25,235 bases of DNA from an uncultured Collinsella sp. GTDB lineage: Bacteria; Actinomycetota; Coriobacteriia; Coriobacteriales; Coriobacteriaceae. Made by a program: the position numbers and the translations under genes. The notes under the pieces are model-generated. The model was not told the origin of the DNA, did not search any database, and saw only the letters and a program-made list of their open reading frames with translations. Shown piece by piece: positions 1-6,587 of this stretch (the first letter of the stretch is position 1; each line of letters starts with the position of its first letter). Location: contig CAUADW010000024.1 of NCBI GenBank assembly GCA_958427895.1, positions 1 through 25,235 of the forward strand. The letters run 5' to 3'.

Positions 1-562
1 CCGTCACCTTTTTGCGGCCGCAGCGACGGGCGTACTCAAAGGCATACTCCACAATGCGGCGGCTCTTGGCGATGGAAATCGGTTTGATTGAGATGGCGGA
101 ATCGGCGGCGAAGGTCTTCTGACCCGAGCGCTCGACAAGCTGCGAGAGCTCCTCGACCTCGACAGCACCCTCATCGAACTCGATGCCGGCGTAGAGGTCC
201 TCGGTGTTCTCGCGCACGATGACCAGGTCGACGTCGCGGAAGCGCGAGCCGTCGCCCGGCTGCGACAGGCAGGGGCGCACGCAGGCATACAGGTCAAAGT
301 GTTTGCGCAGGGCCACGTTGACGCTGCGGAAACCCGTGCCGACCGGCGTGGTGATGGGGCCCTTGATGGCAACCTTGGTCTCGGCGACCGCATCGAGCAC
401 GTGTTGGGGCAGTGGCGTGCCAAACTCGTCCATGACGCCGGCACCAGCCTCCTGGACATTCCAATTGATCTGGACACCGGTGGCCTCGACCACGCGGCGC
501 ATGGCCTGCGTAATCTCGGGACCGATACCGTCACCGGGAATCAGGACTACATCGTGCGCCAT
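1..562 (-). CDS. icd: NAD(P)-dependent isocitrate dehydrogenase, 5' part (truncated by window edge)
   Basis: The first 187 residues are present; the rest lies beyond position 1. The protein opens MAHDVVLIPGDGIGPEIT, the nucleotide-site signature of the isocitrate/isopropylmalate dehydrogenase family. Residues near 69-90 contain GPITTPVGTGFRSVNVALRK, whose Ser-x-Asn-x-x-x-Arg pattern is typical of isocitrate rather than isopropylmalate dehydrogenases. VIVRENTEDLYAGIEF follows. By family knowledge it converts isocitrate to 2-oxoglutarate and CO2 in the cytoplasm; the short N-terminus fits the NAD-linked type, but the coenzyme-specificity residues are outside the window. The ATG at 562 lies 6 nt after the stop of the upstream HEAT-like gene, and its Shine-Dalgarno (GAGGAG) is made from that gene's last codons, so the two are co-transcribed and probably translationally coupled. 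Homoisocitrate dehydrogenase is a less likely alternative. Confidence 0.85.
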   Translation of the reverse strand, partial: MAHDVVLIPGDGIGPEITQAMRRVVEATGVQINWNVQEAGAGVMDEFGTPLPQHVLDAVAETKVAIKGPITTPVGTGFRSVNVALRKHFDLYACVRPCLSQPGDGSRFRDVDLVIVRENTEDLYAGIEFDEGAVEVEELSQLVERSGQKTFAADSAISIKPISIAKSRRIVEYAFEYARRCGRKKVT

Positions 563-568
563 AATCTG

Positions 569-1267
569 TTACTCCTCGTTTTCGGCGTCGTCAGATTTTT
601 TAACGCTAGCACGCTTCTTCTTTTTGGAGAGATCCAAGCCAAAGCGTTTAACAAGCATTTCGCAAATCTCGCTCGAACGGGCCTTGAGATAGCTGCCCTT
701 GCCGTTCTCGGCGTCGAACTTAAGGCGCAGCGCAAGCTTCTCGGCGACCTCGGCGTCGATCTCGCCCTGGCCAAACTCGTACAGGCAACCGAGCATATCG
801 CGATACTCAAGGTCGCCGTGGTAGCACTGGATGGCCTCGTCCAGGATGGGCCAAGCCTCGCGCGAACGCTCGACGCTCGTGGCGCCCCACACGCACAGCA
901 GGCGGAAGGCGGCATAGCGCAGCGTGGAGGAAATCTCGTCGAACAGCGCGGTCTCGGCGCCCTCAAAGGCATCGCCCAGCTGCTCGGGGCAAGTGGTGGC
1001 GAGCGCCGTCAGGGCATCGAGGGCCTCCCAGCGGGTCTGAGCCTCGGGGCGATCGAGCGCCTCGATCAGCGCGGGCACACAGGGCACGACGCGCTGCGGA
1101 TCGCGCTCGGCAAGCAGGTGCAGCACGCGGGCGGCAAACTGGCGGATACGGCGCGTGGGGCAGCCGAGCTCCTTGACCAGGCGGTCGACGGCGTTCTCGT
1201 TCTCCTCTGCCAGCTGGAGCTGTGCCAGCTCCTCGTCGGTGAGCTGTTCGTCTTTGTTTTCTGCCAT
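569..1267 (-). CDS. HEAT-repeat-like cytoplasmic protein of unknown function
   Basis: A 232-residue soluble protein with no signal peptide or membrane segment. Residues 25-150 look like stacked amphipathic helices of the HEAT/armadillo type, for example RRIRQFAARVLHLLAE, VPALIEALDRPEAQTRWEAL and ALFDEISSTLRYAAFRLL. Such folds usually serve as protein-protein scaffolds. The C-terminus (about 213-232) is a lysine cluster followed by an acidic end. The start ATG at 1267 has AGAGG 6 nt upstream. It sits between a small membrane protein (16 nt gap) and isocitrate dehydrogenase (6 nt gap) on the same strand, so all belong to one operon. No catalytic motif is visible, and its function and any link to isocitrate dehydrogenase are unknown. 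Confidence 0.85.
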   Translation of the reverse strand: MAENKDEQLTDEELAQLQLAEENENAVDRLVKELGCPTRRIRQFAARVLHLLAERDPQRVVPCVPALIEALDRPEAQTRWEALDALTALATTCPEQLGDAFEGAETALFDEISSTLRYAAFRLLCVWGATSVERSREAWPILDEAIQCYHGDLEYRDMLGCLYEFGQGEIDAEVAEKLALRLKFDAENGKGSYLKARSSEICEMLVKRFGLDLSKKKKRASVKKSDDAENEE

Positions 1268-1282
1268 AGTTACCTCTTTTTA

Positions 1283-1711
1283 CTATTTCTTAGCGTGCTT
1301 GCCAGCACCTTTGCTGTCATCGGTGACCGAGATGAGCTGTCGGTCGGCCGCGCCATTGCGACGCGCGCGGCGGCGCTCCTCGGCGTCGCCCGCGTCGGCG
1401 GCGGCGCGGTGAGCCTTGTTGACGTTAAAGACCTCGTCGTGCTTGCGCCACGGGCCGACGGATTCGCCAAAGCTCATTTTAAGGCCGGCGATAAAGCCGC
1501 CGAGCCAGCCGATCGGCGCAAACTGCACTAGCGGGAACAGCGAGAACACCCAGGTCAGCAGGATGACTGCCGCCGCTCCCGCAAAGTTGGCAATCCAGTA
1601 GTCACGCTTGGTGATGACGCGCTTTTCGCACGCCCACTGGCCGCACAAAAAGCCGATGTAGATCGCAAAGAGAAAGAGCACCAGCGCAAGCACCACGAAC
1701 GTCCAGCTCAT
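1283..1711 (-). CDS. Small two-segment membrane protein with basic tail, unknown function
   Basis: A 142-residue protein beginning MSWTFVVLALVLFLFAIYIG. There are two hydrophobic segments, about residues 2-22 and 40-62. A glycine-containing stretch follows (APIGWLGGFIAGLKMSFGES), then a long polar tail rich in Ala, Arg and Lys (about 90-142). I place the start at the ATG at 1711 rather than the in-frame codon 36 nt upstream, because GGGGAG sits correctly before it and the upstream dehydrogenase stops at 1717, 5 nt away. The basic tail after the last segment is probably cytoplasmic. I do not recognise the family. The close spacing makes it part of the dehydrogenase-HEAT-icd operon. Confidence 0.8.
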   Translation of the reverse strand: MSWTFVVLALVLFLFAIYIGFLCGQWACEKRVITKRDYWIANFAGAAAVILLTWVFSLFPLVQFAPIGWLGGFIAGLKMSFGESVGPWRKHDEVFNVNKAHRAAADAGDAEERRRARRNGAADRQLISVTDDSKGAGKHAKK

Positions 1712-1716
1712 GGGCG

Positions 1717-2796
1717 CTACTCCCCGTGATGGTGGCCGCAGCAGCACTCGTGGCCGTCGTCATGGCCGTGGCCGCCGCAGCACTCGTGGTCCTCGCCATG
1801 GTGGTGGCCACAACCGCACTCGTGGTCGTCGCCATGTTCGCCGCAACCGCAGCCTTCCTCGTGAGCACCATGCTCCTCGGGACGATACTGCGACCAGTCA
1901 AGACCGGCGGCGATGGCGTCGGCCTCCTCCTTGTAGAGCACCGTGATGGCCTGGGTGCCCAGCTTGGCGCCACCGATGGCATCGAGCATGTCGTAGAGCG
2001 TAAAGGCCACGTCGGCGCCGGGCAGCGCAAGCTCGCGGTCGTCGGCATAGGCGAGCGCCAAGCGCAGGTCCTTGATGAAGTGCTCGACCATAAAGCCGGG
2101 CTTGTAGTCGCCGTCGAGCGCCTTGGGCGCCAGGCTCTCCATGGCGCCGGACTTGCCGGTGCCGCCCAGGATCATCTGACGGGTCTTCTCCAGATCAAGG
2201 CCGCTCAGCTCGGCAAAGGCCAGCGCATCGGCCATACCGACCATGCAGGCGCCCAGCGACACCTGGTTGGCAAGCTTGGCAGCCTGACCCTTGCCGGCGC
2301 CGTCGAAGCAGCAGATGGTTGCCGCAAAGGTGGAAAGGATGTCGCGGACCGGCGCGATGTCGTTCTCGGTGGCGCCCACGATAGCCGTGAGCGTGCCGGC
2401 GATGGCACCCGACTCGCCGCCGGTGACGGGGCAGTCAAACGCCATGCGGCCGGAGACCTGGGCGGCCTCGGCAATGTCGCGCGCCAACTCGGGCGAGCTC
2501 GTGGTGAGGTCGATCAGGACCGCGCCGGGCTTAGTGCACGCGAGCAGACCGTCACCCGCCAAGTAGAGCTCCTCGACCTCGGAGGGATAACCCACCATGG
2601 TAAAGACGACGTCGGCGTTCGCCGCGGCATCTGCCGGCGTATCGGCCCAGACGGCACCGCGCTCAACGAGCGCTGCGGCCTTGGACTTGGTGCGGTTGTT
2701 GACCGTGACGGGATAGCCGGCGTCCAGAATGTGGCCGGCGATGGGGGCACCCATGATTCCGGTGCCGATAAATGCGACGGAGAGCTTGTTTGCCAT
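1717..2796 (-). CDS. 3-hydroxyisobutyrate dehydrogenase-family oxidoreductase with His/Cys-rich metal-binding tail
   Basis: Residues 1-300 are a complete beta-hydroxyacid dehydrogenase. The NAD(P)-binding motif GTGIMGAPIA is at 11-20, the substrate-site motif DCPVTGGESGA at 121-131 and the catalytic-lysine motif GAGKGQAAKLANQ at 166-178 (Lys174, Asn177). The family oxidises or reduces small 3-hydroxyacids such as 3-hydroxyisobutyrate, tartronate semialdehyde/glycerate or 4-hydroxybutyrate; the substrate cannot be read from sequence. Family members usually end near residue 295. Here about 53 further residues (307-359) carry 14 His and 9 Cys in a loosely repeated pattern built on DxHEC, CGC and HHHGE. 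This resembles the metal-binding tails of SlyD or of some HypB proteins, so Ni or Zn binding is inferred. The start ATG has GGAAAGG 4 nt upstream. It is the first gene of the operon running left to icd. Confidence 0.9.
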   Translation of the reverse strand: MANKLSVAFIGTGIMGAPIAGHILDAGYPVTVNNRTKSKAAALVERGAVWADTPADAAANADVVFTMVGYPSEVEELYLAGDGLLACTKPGAVLIDLTTSSPELARDIAEAAQVSGRMAFDCPVTGGESGAIAGTLTAIVGATENDIAPVRDILSTFAATICCFDGAGKGQAAKLANQVSLGACMVGMADALAFAELSGLDLEKTRQMILGGTGKSGAMESLAPKALDGDYKPGFMVEHFIKDLRLALAYADDRELALPGADVAFTLYDMLDAIGGAKLGTQAITVLYKEEADAIAAGLDWSQYRPEEHGAHEEGCGCGEHGDDHECGCGHHHGEDHECCGGHGHDDGHECCCGHHHGE

Positions 2797-2894
2797 GAAA
2801 CCTTTCCTTTTGGGTTGGGTGTTGTTACCAGGTTGAATACTCGGTGCCAGCGTTTGGGCTGTGAGTCGAGGGCGATTACGGACGCATCGCTTGC

Positions 2895-3848
2895 CTACTG
2901 CCCGCGCACGCGGCGAGCGATGCGGTCGGAAAGCGACGCCTTGTCGGCGCGGTTCTTACCCCAAAACGCGCAGCCCACCATGCCGGGGCCCACGTGCGAG
3001 CCGATGGTGGGACCCACGGAGCCGCGAATGATCGTGACGTCGGCGCAACCCTCCTCCTTGCGGATGGCGGCTTCGAGCCAGTCACCATCCTTTTCGACAT
3101 CGGCCGTCATGATGGCGATGGGCATGGTGCGATCGGGCACGTAGTTCTCGCGGAACGACTTGAGGATGGACTTGAGCGCCTTCTTGCGGCCGCGGTTGAC
3201 GCCGATCAGCGACAGCGAGCCGGCCAGGTCGTAGGAGAGCTCGGGCTTGACGTCGAGCTTTGCCGTGAGCTGCGCCGCCGCGGGAGGAATGCGGCCGCCG
3301 GCAGCCAGTGCGTCGAAGCTCTCGAGCGTAAAGTAGCCGTGCACGTAGGTCTTTGCCTCGTTTGCCCAATCGACCAGCTGCTTGGCGGTCAGTCCCGCCG
3401 AACGCTGGCGCACGGCCTCGAGCGCCAAGAGCGCACCGGTCGCGCAGGGCAGAGCGTTGTCGACCACGTAGAGCTCAAAGTTGGGATACTCGGCGCGCAC
3501 GACATCTGCCGCCTGGCACGCGGAGTTGTAGCTCGACGACAGCGCCGAGGTAAAGCACAGGTAGACCGTGGGCGTGCCCTCTTTGGCGCACTCGGTAAAA
3601 AACTCGATATAGCGACCGAGCGACACAGCCGAGGTGGACACGCGGGCACCGGCGCGCATGCGGTCGTAGAACTCCTTAGGGCTCATGCTCGACCAGATGT
3701 CGTCTGTGCGCTCCTCGCCATCGATAATGAAAGGGAAACCCAGGATATCGACATCGAGGTTCGCGGCGACCTCGGGGCTAAAGTCGCAGCAGGTATCGAC
3801 GACGATGCGGCAACGGTTCGAATGACCGGCGGATGCGGCCTTGTCCAT
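2895..3848 (-). CDS. DegV family protein (fatty-acid binding)
   Basis: A 317-residue DegV-fold protein. The N-terminus has the DegV strand RIVVDTCCDFSPEVAANL, then TSAVSLGRYIEFF. The ligand-loop region has CFTSALSSSYNSA. The C-terminal hallmark GPTIGSHVGPGMVG, close to the usual GPVIGTHVGPG, lies near residues 281-294. DegV proteins bind a single long-chain fatty acid; FakB members present it to the kinase FakA for phospholipid synthesis. No fakA is in the window, so a FakB role is inferred only. I chose the ATG at 3848, with GGAG 8 nt upstream; a TTG one codon earlier, at 3851, is also possible. It lies downstream of the hpf terminator and so has its own promoter or depends on read-through. 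Confidence 0.9.
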   Translation of the reverse strand: MDKAASAGHSNRCRIVVDTCCDFSPEVAANLDVDILGFPFIIDGEERTDDIWSSMSPKEFYDRMRAGARVSTSAVSLGRYIEFFTECAKEGTPTVYLCFTSALSSSYNSACQAADVVRAEYPNFELYVVDNALPCATGALLALEAVRQRSAGLTAKQLVDWANEAKTYVHGYFTLESFDALAAGGRIPPAAAQLTAKLDVKPELSYDLAGSLSLIGVNRGRKKALKSILKSFRENYVPDRTMPIAIMTADVEKDGDWLEAAIRKEEGCADVTIIRGSVGPTIGSHVGPGMVGCAFWGKNRADKASLSDRIARRVRGQ

Positions 3849-3866
3849 CAAAGCGACTCCTTACGT

Positions 3867-3898
3867 AAAAAGGCGGCCACCCGCATGGGATGGCCGCC
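3867..3898 (-). terminator. Intrinsic terminator after hpf
   Basis: An 8-bp GC-rich stem (GGCGGCCA with TGGCCGCC), extended by three inner G-C pairs around a small loop, is followed on the minus strand by five T residues. It lies about 30 nt past the hpf stop and just before the degV Shine-Dalgarno, so it ends the hpf transcript. Confidence 0.8.
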
Positions 3899-3901
3899 AA
3901 C

Positions 3902-3923
3902 CGTTAACTCATGCAAGTTAACG
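3902..3923. repeat. Short inverted repeat next to the hpf terminator
   Basis: CGTTAAC and GTTAACG form a perfect 7-bp inverted repeat around an 8-nt loop, between the hpf stop and the terminator hairpin. There is no T run, so it is not itself an intrinsic terminator. It might protect the 3' end or bind a protein; neither can be decided here. Confidence 0.4.
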
Positions 3924-3927
3924 TATT

Positions 3928-4512
3928 TTACTCGTCAAGTGTTTCGATGCGGGGCTTGATGATGCCATATCCACCATTCTTACGGTGATACACCACATTG
4001 ATGAGACCGGTCGTCGCGTTCTCGAACACGTAGAAGTCGTGGCCCAGCAAATCGGTCTGCACCAGCGCCTGCTCCTCGGTCATCGGGGTGACATCGATGA
4101 CCTTCTCGCGGACGAGCAGGTCGTCGTCCTCCTCGGGCAGCAGCAGGTCGGCCAGATCCTCAACGCGCTCGACCGGCGCGACATCCGCGGCACTGGCACC
4201 ACCCTGGCGGTTGTCCACGACCTTGGTCTTGAACTTGCGCAGCTGGCGGGTGACCTTATCGGCGGAGAGGTCGATGGCAGCATACATATCTGCGCCGTGC
4301 TCGGCAACGCGAATCACCGAACCGCGGGCACGAGCCGTGACCTCGACGATTGCCGGGTTGGGGTTCGAGGGGTTCTTCTCATAACGAAGCACGACGTCGA
4401 CTGTCATGGGCTCGATGTCGAAAACCTTGAGCGCCTCGCCGATTTTCTCATCCACATGCGCACGCAGAGCATCGGTTACCGTCGTCTTGCGTCCAGAAAC
4501 CTTGATATCCAT
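3928..4512 (-). CDS. hpf: Ribosome hibernation-promoting factor, long form (HPF)
   Basis: A 194-residue long-form HPF. The N-terminal domain (about 1-98) starts MDIKVSGRKTTVTDALRAHV and includes the basic ribosome-binding segment DKVTRQLRKFKTKV. A flexible acidic linker (about 105-135) follows. The C-terminal dimerisation domain (about 136-194) has the typical EEQALVQTDLLGHDFYVFEN and GGYGIIKPRI. By family knowledge the N-domain occupies the mRNA/tRNA channel of the 30S subunit and the C-domain pairs two ribosomes into inactive 100S dimers in stationary phase. I chose the ATG at 4512 (GGAG 7 nt upstream) over an in-frame ATG 60 nt upstream, whose extra residues are not conserved-looking. It is a single-gene transcript, ended by the hairpin at 3867-3898. 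Confidence 0.95.
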   Translation of the reverse strand: MDIKVSGRKTTVTDALRAHVDEKIGEALKVFDIEPMTVDVVLRYEKNPSNPNPAIVEVTARARGSVIRVAEHGADMYAAIDLSADKVTRQLRKFKTKVVDNRQGGASAADVAPVERVEDLADLLLPEEDDDLLVREKVIDVTPMTEEQALVQTDLLGHDFYVFENATTGLINVVYHRKNGGYGIIKPRIETLDE

Positions 4513-4633
4513 ACGTGGCTCCAATCTGCCTCGGGGACTTACTGTACTGGCTATGTACCCATTGCCGTGCATTTAATCACGCGGATTCCTAAAGACCCGA
4601 ATAACGATTGCTTGATACCGCATACCGAAGTCT

Positions 4634-4657
4634 CGCACTTTTCTGTGGCAAAGTGCG
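4634..4657. promoter_or_regulatory. Hairpin in the gene-free stretch upstream of hpf
   Basis: The 4513-4829 interval holds no gene. It contains an 8-bp perfect inverted repeat (CGCACTTT / AAAGTGCG, 8-nt loop) about 120 nt upstream of the hpf start, and further right the terminator of the lipoprotein gene. The hairpin has no adjacent T run on either strand, so an operator or leader structure for hpf is possible but unproven. I could not identify a convincing -35/-10 pair for hpf. Confidence 0.3.
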
Positions 4658-4729
4658 CTATAGGAGGGAGCCAACAGCTTTGTATTTGGTCCCGAAAATT
4701 GGCTTTGACCTGCTTGTTTTATTGGGATG

Positions 4730-4763
4730 AAAAAGCCGGGCTCCCCCATCGGGGAAGCCCGGC
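4730..4763 (-). terminator. Intrinsic terminator after the solute-binding lipoprotein gene
   Basis: The 8-bp stem GCCGGGCT / AGCCCGGC has inner C/G pairs in the loop and a five-T run following on the minus strand. It lies about 67 nt beyond the stop codon at 4830 and ends that transcript before the hpf leader. Confidence 0.85.
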
Positions 4764-4829
4764 AGTGCGTGTTGAAACCGTGAAGAGGTGTCCTTTCCAA
4801 CGTATAGGAGACACCACCCCTAGCAATAA

Positions 4830-5855
4830 CTAGCTATTGAGTTTGTTAATGTCGTCGTCGGTGATGGCGCCTTCCTGGCTGGACGAGTTGTCCTCGGAGG
4901 ATGCGGTCTCATTGTTGGAATCGGAGGACTCGCTGCCGGAGGACGTGGCCTCACTGGACTCAGAGTCGCCCGGCTGCACGTTAGCGCCCGAAACCGTCTT
5001 AGTGGTGAGGTCGTAGGGCATCCTGCCATACCAGACGCAGTGGACTGCCTCGAGCGTACCGTCGACCGTGATGTCATCGAGGGCATCGCTCACGGCACGG
5101 CACAGTTCGTCATTGGACGAGAGGCCCGCAACACCAAGCGTCGAGGGCGCCTCGAGCGCACCGACATAGGAGATCTCGCTCATCAAGCGTGCAAGGTAGC
5201 CGCCGGCCGTGGAGTCGCAGATCACATAGTCGACCTCGCCGGACTCGAGCGCCTCAAAGCACTCGTTGATGTTGGAGTAGGTCTTTTGATTGGCGGTGAT
5301 GCTCTGCTTAGCAAGCGCCTCCTGCGAGGCCGAGGACATTTGGACACCCAGAGTAGACGCGTTAAGGGTATCGGTGGAAACGCTTAGCGACCCACCATCG
5401 CTAGTTTTACCGAACACAGAAGCGGCATCGTACAGGCAGGTGCCGAGCGAGCTAACGTCCCCGTCTGTGGAGTTGATCTCGCCGATAAAGATATCGGCCT
5501 TTTTGTCGCCGAGCGCGGAATCTGCCGAGGACGCATCGACAAAGGCGACCTTAAGGCCCATGCGGCTTGCGAGGGCGCGGGCGGCGTCAACCGCATACCC
5601 CGTGAGCTCGCCGTCGGCGTCCTGCATGGCCTGCGGCGCATCGGAAGTATCGAGGGCAACCGTCAGGGTTCCGGGAGTGACCAGGGCATCGTCCGACACC
5701 GCCGGCGTGACGGTCTCGTACTCGATCTGGTCGATCGTGGGAGTCGTGAACGTAGACAGCGGGTTGAACGCGCATCCGCTCAGGCTCAAAACGGCGATGA
5801 CCGCTGCGGTCCCAGCACCTAACCGAGCCGCGTGCATCAAGCTGCCCTTCACCAT
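4830..5855 (-). CDS. Solute-binding lipoprotein of amino-acid ABC transporter type (SBP_bac_3-like)
   Basis: A 341-residue exported lipoprotein. A basic N-terminus and hydrophobic core end in the lipobox LSLSGC (Cys28). The family-3 binding domain follows (about 60-290), recognisable from TPGTLTVALDTSDAPQAM, DGELTGYAVDAARALASRMG, KADIFIGEIN and ALESGEVDYVICDS. The last 45 residues are a Ser/Asp/Glu-rich disordered tail. The domain binds amino acids or similar polar ligands outside the cell for an ABC importer, but no permease or ATPase gene is adjacent, so it is an orphan. The start is uncertain: ATG 5855 (AGGG 8 nt upstream) or ATG 5837 (AAGGG 7 nt upstream), both giving a proper signal peptide. 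The frame stays open upstream to 6236. The residues just before 5855 read as plausible protein, so a longer N-terminus cannot be excluded. Confidence 0.85.
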   Translation of the reverse strand: MVKGSLMHAARLGAGTAAVIAVLSLSGCAFNPLSTFTTPTIDQIEYETVTPAVSDDALVTPGTLTVALDTSDAPQAMQDADGELTGYAVDAARALASRMGLKVAFVDASSADSALGDKKADIFIGEINSTDGDVSSLGTCLYDAASVFGKTSDGGSLSVSTDTLNASTLGVQMSSASQEALAKQSITANQKTYSNINECFEALESGEVDYVICDSTAGGYLARLMSEISYVGALEAPSTLGVAGLSSNDELCRAVSDALDDITVDGTLEAVHCVWYGRMPYDLTTKTVSGANVQPGDSESSEATSSGSESSDSNNETASSEDNSSSQEGAITDDDINKLNS

Positions 5856-6186
5856 GTCCACTACCCTGCCTTCTGTGTCGTATACGATCCGTGCGTTGCG
5901 CGGAATATCAGGTTGTTCCCACCAGCTGACCTGGTATTTGACCCCACACTTGCGCACCGGGGTGTTTGCTCGGGAGGCCGCAGCCACCTTCACGACTGGC
6001 CCGCTCGCCCGCGAGGCGGTATTGCCCCAAAGAAAGTAGAACGGACGGTGCGGCTTACATCTAGGACGCGCCATGATCGCGCCGCGTGCACGCGGTCGCT
6101 TACGTGGATCCCTTTGACCGCGTCTGTCTTGGACTAGGACGGGCATTTCGTCCGTCCGCAACCACAGCCTGGTAGGAACGTAGCGC
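5856..6186 (-). other. Long leader between promoter and lipoprotein gene
   Basis: About 325 nt separate the expected transcription start (near 6180) from the likely start codon at 5855. The stretch has no stop in the frame of the lipoprotein gene. Its first part translates to an Arg/Pro-rich, unlikely protein, whereas about the last 35 codons look protein-like. It also contains GC-rich self-complementary pieces, such as ACCAG/CTGGT near 5920-5940. It could be a structured 5' untranslated region or an N-terminal extension; I cannot tell which. Confidence 0.35.
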
Positions 6187-6215
6187 ATTATAGCTAAGTT
6201 CAAGCTAAAGTTTAA
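6187..6215 (-). promoter_or_regulatory. Sigma-70-type promoter for the solute-binding lipoprotein gene
   Basis: On the minus strand a perfect TATAAT (6192-6187) lies 17 nt after TTAAAC (6215-6210), an acceptable -35. The surroundings are AT-rich compared with the rest of the window. Transcription would begin near 6180 and run into the lipoprotein gene. Confidence 0.6.
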
Positions 6216-6336
6216 GGTTAGGGGCGTTATTCGCATCGCGAGTACAGATTTCGCAGGTCAGGACGGGCCGCACACGCTCTGATTGAGCCCGTCGCTCCCC
6301 TATGGAAAGCCCCAACACACCCGTCTTAGGGCGCCG

Positions 6337-6383
6337 TGGCCAAAAAATAGCAAATATGAGTACTGTTACCAATTTAGTAGCAG
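6337..6383 (+). repeat. 47-bp intergenic element, copy A
   Basis: It starts TGGCCAAAAAATAGCAAATA, continues TGAGTACTGTTAC and ends with an imperfect stem (CTGTTAC / GTAGCAG). It faces copy B (6507-6553) as an inverted pair spanning 217 bp. Copies C and D, at 20869 and 21050, share the same length and layout. No coding gene occupies 6237-6587; the pair is the only clear structure there. Confidence 0.85.
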
Positions 6384-6506
6384 GAGTTTTTGGCTCTGCA
6401 AGCTGTTTTCACGCTCTATAACGTCAGATTGATGCCAGGATATTCCACATTTGTTTAATAACTTTCTAATTTACCCCATCTTCCAGTCCCAAAATCCCTG
6501 ATTTTG

Positions 6507-6553
6507 CTGTTACTGAATTTGTAGCAGTACTCATATTTGCTATATTTTGGCCA
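6507..6553 (-). repeat. 47-bp intergenic element, copy B
   Basis: On the minus strand it begins TGGCCAAAATATAGCAAATA, then TGAGTACTGCTAC, and ends GTAACAG. It is the inverted partner of copy A and lies 34 nt downstream of the stop of the 6588-7697 gene, in the same orientation as that gene. Confidence 0.85.
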
Positions 6554-6587
6554 GAGCATATATCCAACCCCCTGTTTCAGAGCATTG

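Noticed and set aside
3815..3823. tRNA T-loop-like GGTTCGAAT
   Set aside because: It lies inside degV codons and no acceptor, D or anticodon stems can be formed around it.
5900..6010. Possible SRP or 6S RNA in the lipoprotein leader (ACCAGGTCAG and AGCGGGCCAGTC on the minus strand)
   Set aside because: The matches are only 10-12 nt. The SRP GGAAG-type loop and the overall 6S shape are missing, and no terminator follows.
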